Assembly: GCA_017462445.1 (NCBI GenBank)
Contig: JAFTRB010000088.1
Coordinates: 1-35,381 of the forward strand
Reading direction: 5' to 3'
DNA from: Clostridia bacterium
GTDB lineage: Bacteria; Bacillota_A; Clostridia; Oscillospirales; CAG-272
Length of the DNA stretch: 35,381 bases
Shown here: piece after piece, positions 32,701-35,381 of the stretch
How positions within the stretch are numbered: position 1 is the stretch's first letter
Layout: each line of letters begins with the position of its first letter
Program-made: the position numbers and the translations under genes
The notes under the pieces: model-generated
The model's database searches: none
Seen by the model: only the letters and a program-made list of their open reading frames with translations
Told to the model about the DNA's origin: nothing

Positions 32701-32970
32701 AAGCGACCATCTCTCCCAGTCATCGTCAGCCGCCATCGCCATATAGGTGTCAACATTAACCCTATCCGATGAATAGCTTGAGGTATTCTCAAAGCTATCT
32801 ACGCCGTGAGATGCCTCCTCGTCATAAAACAGGCGAAGTGGTATGTCGCTCTCCCCGATTATGCTCCCCGTAGCGCTAGCCTCGGCAGAGGTCATCACAG
32901 GTAGAGCTGATGCCACCGAGCCAAGCATAAGAGCTAGTGATAGCATTAACGCAATTCCTTTCCTTTTCAT
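26716..32970 (-). CDS. Secreted multidomain GH95-family glycosidase (alpha-L-fucosidase or alpha-L-galactosidase type)
   Basis: A 2084-residue exported enzyme. A signal peptide covers about residues 1-32. GH95 modules follow to about 850: the N-terminal beta domain (WSLPIGNGYFGANLFG) and the toroid. Catalytic residues known from bifidobacterial AfcA have counterparts: Asn445 and Asn447 in HNINNQ, the acid Glu577 in DSPEQH, and Asp723 in ARVQDGN. Then come an FN3-like module (about 875-965), three related discoidin-like modules starting near 1062, 1235 and 1401 (two begin with NNILLGK), a fourth more distant one (about 1577-1710) and a C-terminal region of unknown type. No sortase motif or S-layer repeats are seen. 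It probably removes L-fucose or L-galactose from host or plant glycans. Confidence 0.85.
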   Translation of the reverse strand: MKRKGIALMLSLALMLGSVASALPVMTSAEASATGSIIGESDIPLRLFYDEEASHGVDSFENTSSYSSDRVNVDTYMAMAADDDWERWSLPIGNGYFGANLFGRTETERIQITEKTMSNPYSDWATALGGLNSFSETYIDFGHTNSAVTDYIRELDIKTAVSKVGYTYGGVKYSREYFTSYPDRALVIKLTADTEKALAFTLRPTVPYEQEYARNAGDGASKTGTVVSSVDENGVGCITLSGTMGYYGIDFVGLYRVYTDGTVTASETQHTYTDTAGHTHTDTDGTILVEGAKSAYIVVTLGTDYELCSEMFTAGDKSKPTHATNMDYAINKVTGFLTSIEALISDMSYEEAYQLLKERHICDYSSLFGRVSLDLGYDVADTELTTDELLAKYKTEGSAYLESLYFQYGRYLLISSSRSGTLPTNLQGVWNRYNFAPWAAGFWHNINNQMIYWPAFSTNLAETFVAYTEFNNAYMAQAEKLASNYVNTYYPDRFGADGGNGWVIGVGTTPYYISGQRSPGHMAFNNLLYVDYYRYTKDQSILPLVYEVLANAARYITKVVIEDGEGHCLLEYVDSPEQHVNGVWYYTNGTTYAQSLAYMNNYELLRCAKDMGIDLSDESVLSTEDYSILKTVMEQIDKYDPIIIGLSGQIKEFREEEYYGDLGEKEYVHISHLLGLHPGTLINEADSPHWLDAAINTLNYRGTGNTVGWGWDLRMNMWARVQDGNMAYEMLNGQLNRSVATNLWSVSYYFQVDGNIGATAGMAEMLLQSQSGYIQPLAAMPDGWADGSFTGLTARGDFEVSAKWASSRLTDLNITSGKGEICRLYYNGINGVTITTKDGAPVEYVAESRNLISFPTKAGETYLVAGFGDAVKISAPETIQVSHPTLGNYNIAWTEVEGATRYNVYAAVESEPKYSKVGSTTGNTMTYIPAEGKENARMTFAVTAVSTDGTESVRAFTYINPDDLSVNVADVAGNILPDGSLQVTVKATGSARNYKLWEKKEGASEYSLVLDSPYPIITYTNYDKSAAYGITLISRYSDYTEESELYPVTKLGGAVQTPTYNPSNILEGKEFVPTQAALDCVHLYKSQGNPTSYGYPRLTDGNYVYNKGRFATAGDTDRIVDATVDLGGAYILSELGFYPYQDKVADFAGANLKIELLLDGVVVKSFEYTDKATIAAAFGSLKNNYVGQTYYGVNMENTLADAIRIYQYGDNVSYDEITCAGIYAPAAADRVTENNILLGKSFVPAVNDDWVSADFQSWAQLTDNSNHYRTGRLSFKGDKTLDMTVDLEGVYTLDDIRLYYYSNMLDHAGKDIEIFAYYGGEWTSVAKCNSNEEIGEHVITPTSSNPSWSGYNWIEFNLGGVKASKLRIYQSSGTATGIGISYYEIQATGTFIKHTEETKVNNILLGKDFVPQVNADALYNASLQGWAQLTDGSFSYRDGRLTFKPGNELDIIADLGGTYRLDDLKLHHYSADYRQTGKDLLIQVYYKGQWTTVIRCDTTDEIISYVKSGSSNGAGKAYMVFDMGGVLAEKIRVYQSDCGGYLADDGNTYGISYYEIESSGTLISEYYEWEDTETNMAGNATITLEGATVGSSPLANVTDGDITTIFAPTDTDGSYSMILTLPYERNLYTLNIYGSGAKTDLVGGVRKTRSADTTIEVYINGAWHVIASGVELAAEGRTAIDLQGVSTNKIRITFKNTYTFDNGTKPSMAVADIYLTGGACTDRTELLNAYIALEAVESDDFGFADIKENRLSELLSLLMDTDADQTRVDGYTATVLAARDRLAAGAPVTNEYGDFDSYNLCLGGDIGFNFYGALSEDVETLFPNGYVYLEYADGTIERMPLSELERDEKGRYVIKLNMAAAEMTESVKIRLILDGERCGEYIEQSVADYAASILADPGYEETNPGINTLLTAMLNYGGYSQTYFGYNTSDMANAGINTELGDVTVTDKVSVSGSATGLIPATWTITLESEVEAKLFFTLTEGARIEDYVAMVVLPTGELVSLDVEAVGNRYRVVVDNITSLYLDNYYTVILTNTLDNTAVQLSISAMCYVAEAIHADNAALVNVAKALKLYSDAANNYFGKEAE

Positions 32971-33128
32971 ATTTTTCCCTTTCTTTCTTTTTGTACAATG
33001 TTATTAAAAAGCAGACGCTAATACAGCACCGGCGTTATCAATACATCTTAATAATATCATTTTATTTAGATACTTTCTATATATAAATTCATCACTTTTA
33101 TGCAAAATGTCAGTTTTATAAGAATATA

Positions 33129-33157
33129 TTGAAAAAAGCGAAAAGATATGCTATAAT
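33129..33157 (+). promoter_or_regulatory. Promoter probably serving the AraC gene
   Basis: TTGAAA (33129-33134) and TATAAT (33152-33157), 17 nt apart. It lies about 340 nt before the AraC start codon, with a dispersed repeat in between. Confidence 0.55.
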
Positions 33158-33189
33158 GAGAATAGACACATAGTGCTTAATTTCCCTAT

Positions 33190-33480
33190 GTTGTCATCAA
33201 GGCTCGCAAGCAAACTTTAGCGAAGGCGTAGCCGTAGTCGAAGGATCTCCTAGAACTGAGGCAGAATGTTACAAACGAAAGGAGTATCTAATCCCTACCA
33301 GTTCCCTTCGCCACCTGAGGTGGCTCGGTTTTGCTTCGCCTTCGCTACGCAAAACTTCGACTCGCAAATTGCTCGCTCAGGATGACACGTGAAGGCCACC
33401 GAACACTGAACACTTATGTGTAGTGAAGTTTTGCCTAAGGGCAAAGTGAAGTTGCTTACGCAGTGAAGCTTCTGTCCACT
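33190..33480. repeat. Dispersed repeat block before the AraC gene
   Basis: Two opposed copies of a GTCATCCTGAG...GAAGGATCTCCTAGAACTGAGGC-type repeat: one on the plus strand (about 33194-33260) and one on the minus strand (about 33300-33390, GTCATCCTGAGCGAGCAATTTGCG). Then comes a GTGAAGTT-rich stretch with three related units (33421-33475). The same family ends the block near 13301-13333. The region has no credible gene; the minus frame 33295-33486 is made of the repeat. Confidence 0.7.
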
Positions 33481-33498
33481 GCACACTAACCACTAACT

Positions 33499-34323
33499 AT
33501 GAAATACAGAACAAGATTAGCAGCAAAAGAATTTAGAGATGGCCTCGACATTCACGTTAGGCGCACAAAAAACTACCACGCCTGCTCTCTGCACGGTCAC
33601 GATTTTTACGAATTGGATATCGTCATTTTAGGTAGCATACCCACCACCGTCAACGGCGATAAGCAAATTGCCAATTTAGGTACGGTCTTTTTCCTTACGC
33701 CTGACGATATGCATGAGTACCCCAGCAACACCTCCTGTGATATACTAAATATTCAATTTACCGAAGGAGCAGTATCTACCGATATTTTGCAGACCTTGAC
33801 CGACCTCGGCAAGGGACGCTTCGAGCTTGGCGAGTCGGATTTGGATTTAATAATGACGATCGCCGCCACCATGCAAAGAATTCAAAGGGGTGGCTCAGAA
33901 AATCAAAGAATGATGCGTAATCTTCTGGAGACAATTCTGCTTCTTCTCTACTCCTATACCGAGGGAGAGCTAAAGCGTCCCAGCGCCTCCCACGGGAAAA
34001 AACAAGGAATGCAAAGAGCGGTAATCTACATAAATGCCCACTTCAAGGACAACCCCACAATGCGAGAGGTAGCCGAGCTTCTGTCCTTCAACGAAAAATA
34101 TTTTTGCACTGAATTTAGAAAATACACCGGTCTGTCCTTTAAGAACTATTTAAGATCTAAAAAGCTGAGCTATGCCAGGCGGCTTCTTCTATCCACCGAC
34201 ATATCAATGCTACAGGTCGCCGAGCAAAGTGGATATGCCACCCAGTCCCACTTTAACAGAGAGTTCAGAGCCTATTATGGTATATCTCCCTCCGATATGC
34301 GTAATCGAGTTTTTGGCAAATAA
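33499..34323 (+). CDS. AraC family transcriptional regulator
   Basis: A 274-residue regulator. An N-terminal cupin-like sensor domain has HGHDFYELDIVILG (32-45) and FFLTPDDMHEYP. The C-terminal double helix-turn-helix has TMREVAELLSFNEKYFCTEFRKYTGLSFKNYLRSKKL, then ISMLQVAEQSGYATQSHFNREFRAYYGISPSDMR. Such proteins sense sugars or glycans and activate nearby degradation genes. It is divergent from the secreted GH95-family gene, which is a likely target, and precedes a nucleoside hydrolase gene by 38 nt. No ribosome site precedes ATG 33499; the repeat block runs almost to the start codon, so expression may be weak or the start may differ. Confidence 0.85.
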   Translation: MKYRTRLAAKEFRDGLDIHVRRTKNYHACSLHGHDFYELDIVILGSIPTTVNGDKQIANLGTVFFLTPDDMHEYPSNTSCDILNIQFTEGAVSTDILQTLTDLGKGRFELGESDLDLIMTIAATMQRIQRGGSENQRMMRNLLETILLLLYSYTEGELKRPSASHGKKQGMQRAVIYINAHFKDNPTMREVAELLSFNEKYFCTEFRKYTGLSFKNYLRSKKLSYARRLLLSTDISMLQVAEQSGYATQSHFNREFRAYYGISPSDMRNRVFGK

Positions 34324-34361
34324 TTATTTACATTTTTATACATAGAAAGGGATAATCTACA

Positions 34362-35264
34362 ATGAACGCCAATCAATATCTAGAAAACCTATCGGTTCCT
34401 CAAGGCAAAATTGATGTGGTAATCGACACCGACGCCTACAACGAAATTGATGACCAGTTTGCCATAGCATATCTATTAAGAAACAGCGAAAAACTCAACA
34501 CGGTTGCCATCTATGCGGCTCCTTTCTCCTTTCCGCACATATCCCCCGAGGAGGGAATGGAAGCAAGCTACAAGGAAATTCTGAACCTCCTTTCGCTCTC
34601 GGGCGTAGAGCTTCCCGTGTATCGCGGCTCTACAAGATATCTGGAAAGCGAGAGCGCGCCCGTAATCAGCGAGGCGGCAGAGCATCTCGCCTCCCTTGCC
34701 AACAATTATTCGCCCGAGAAGCCCCTCTATGTTGTGGCAATCGGCGCTATTACTAATGTGGCATCCGCCATTCTCTTAAACCCCAAAATAAAAGAAAACT
34801 GCGTTATCATATGGCTCGGCGGTCACTCCCACGAGATGGAGATTACCGACGAATATAATATGAAGCAGGATATAGCAGCTGCCCGCGTGGTTATGTCCTC
34901 GGGCGCGCCCTTTATCCAGCTCCCCTGCGCCGGTGTTGTAAGCGGCTTTGCCATCTCCGAGAGCGAGCTTGAGAGGTTCTTTTCAGGACACGGCCCCCTT
35001 GCCGACTACCTTGCCCGCCATTCGCTGGAGGAGATGAAGGAGCATCGCGGCTTGCCCTGGACCCGCGTTATCTGGGATGTGACCGCTGTTGCCTGGCTGC
35101 TGAACGAGGATGACCGCTTTATGCTTTCAAGAGTTATGCCGACCTACCTCCCCGACTACACCAATCATTATGAAAGCGCTCCGATTGATACCGAGAGCCG
35201 CTATGTCTATTTCATACGCCGCGATGCGCTTATGCGTGACCTCATTGATAAGGTCTGTGATTGA
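34362..35264 (+). CDS. Nucleoside hydrolase (inosine-uridine preferring type)
   Basis: A 300-residue protein with the N-terminal Ca-binding motif of nucleoside hydrolases, DTDAYNEIDDQFA (22-34), where Asp22 and Asp32-Asp33 are expected ligands. It also has the internal AIGAITNVASAIL and WLGGH segments and a C-terminal RVIWDVTAVAWLL, whose Asp completes the site. The enzyme cleaves the N-glycosidic bond of ribonucleosides into base and ribose; base preference is not readable. It lacks a signal peptide. It is 38 nt downstream of the AraC gene and may be co-transcribed. Start ATG 34362 follows GAAAGGGA at a slightly long spacing. Confidence 0.88.
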   Translation: MNANQYLENLSVPQGKIDVVIDTDAYNEIDDQFAIAYLLRNSEKLNTVAIYAAPFSFPHISPEEGMEASYKEILNLLSLSGVELPVYRGSTRYLESESAPVISEAAEHLASLANNYSPEKPLYVVAIGAITNVASAILLNPKIKENCVIIWLGGHSHEMEITDEYNMKQDIAAARVVMSSGAPFIQLPCAGVVSGFAISESELERFFSGHGPLADYLARHSLEEMKEHRGLPWTRVIWDVTAVAWLLNEDDRFMLSRVMPTYLPDYTNHYESAPIDTESRYVYFIRRDALMRDLIDKVCD

Positions 35265-35306
35265 CCGACGGGGTGCGGCAGAGCAGATAAGGCTCATCTT
35301 CACCGC

Positions 35307-35338
35307 AAAAAAAGAACGGCTCGCGCCGTTCTTTTTTA
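35307..35338. terminator. Terminator after the nucleoside hydrolase gene
   Basis: AAGAACGGC (35312-35320) and GCCGTTCTT (35325-35333) form a 9-bp stem with a TCGC loop, with A and T runs on both sides. Nothing further is visible to the end of the window. Confidence 0.85.
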
Positions 35339-35381
35339 TTATTCCATGATTCAAAGGGACAAGTAGAGGTCTTCCCGACCG

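Noticed and set aside
33295..33486. Short minus-strand frame containing HPERAICESK
   Set aside because: That peptide is the conceptual translation of a dispersed TCATCCTGAG-type repeat, not a gene.

Overview
The window looks like a chromosomal segment of a gut-type anaerobe of the Bacillota, class Clostridia (Oscillospiraceae- or Christensenellaceae-like). The evidence is strong AGGAGG-type ribosome sites, TTGACA/TATAAT promoters, two T-box riboswitches, a Re-type citrate synthase cluster, secreted polysaccharide-degrading enzymes, and dispersed CCTTCCCC/TCATCCTGAG-type repeats that I associate with this group. No 16S gene is present, so the taxon is an inference.

Layout. 1-223: untranslated sequence with an inverted repeat and two terminator hairpins. 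224-1921 (-): heparinase II/III-like polysaccharide lyase. 2226-7589 (+): palindromic operator, promoter and a four-gene operon (Re-citrate synthase, GntR/FCD regulator, aconitase, isocitrate dehydrogenase) that makes 2-oxoglutarate from acetyl-CoA and oxaloacetate. 7689-8966 (-): M19 dipeptidase and L-rhamnose mutarotase. 9077-11033 (+): promoter, T-box leader, Lrp/AsnC regulator and class I aminotransferase. 11091-12761 (-): unrecognised protein, possibly carbohydrate-active. 12840-13340: dispersed repeats.

13.4-17.1 kb is an AT-richer island of apparent foreign origin with two divergent operons. The left one (-) encodes a protein with a ThsA-type macro domain and a TIR-like ThsB protein, which resembles type II Thoeris defence but has an unfamiliar soluble N-terminal domain where a membrane anchor is expected. 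The right one (+) encodes a DUF4417 protein, translationally coupled to a free-standing deaminase of the polymorphic-toxin type, then an immunity-like protein. This island is the best candidate for something undescribed.

17.3-19.5 kb (-): MarR regulator and AMP-binding acyl-CoA synthetase. 19.8-22.8 kb (-): two coupled paralogous lipoproteins with a nearly identical 5' cassette, behind a promoter with upstream direct repeats and an attenuator-like leader, followed by a gene remnant. 23.0-26.2 kb (-): a three-gene ABC importer of the TrpX/TrpY/TrpZ type, preceded by a T-box whose specifier reads UUC (Phe), so an aromatic amino acid, probably phenylalanine, is the likely substrate. 26.6-33.0 kb (-): a 2084-residue secreted GH95-family glycosidase with FN3 and discoidin-like modules, coupled to a 32-residue peptide gene. 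33.1-35.3 kb (+): AraC regulator, whose leader is filled by a dispersed repeat, and a nucleoside hydrolase.

All assignments come from reading motifs by eye; no database search was run.
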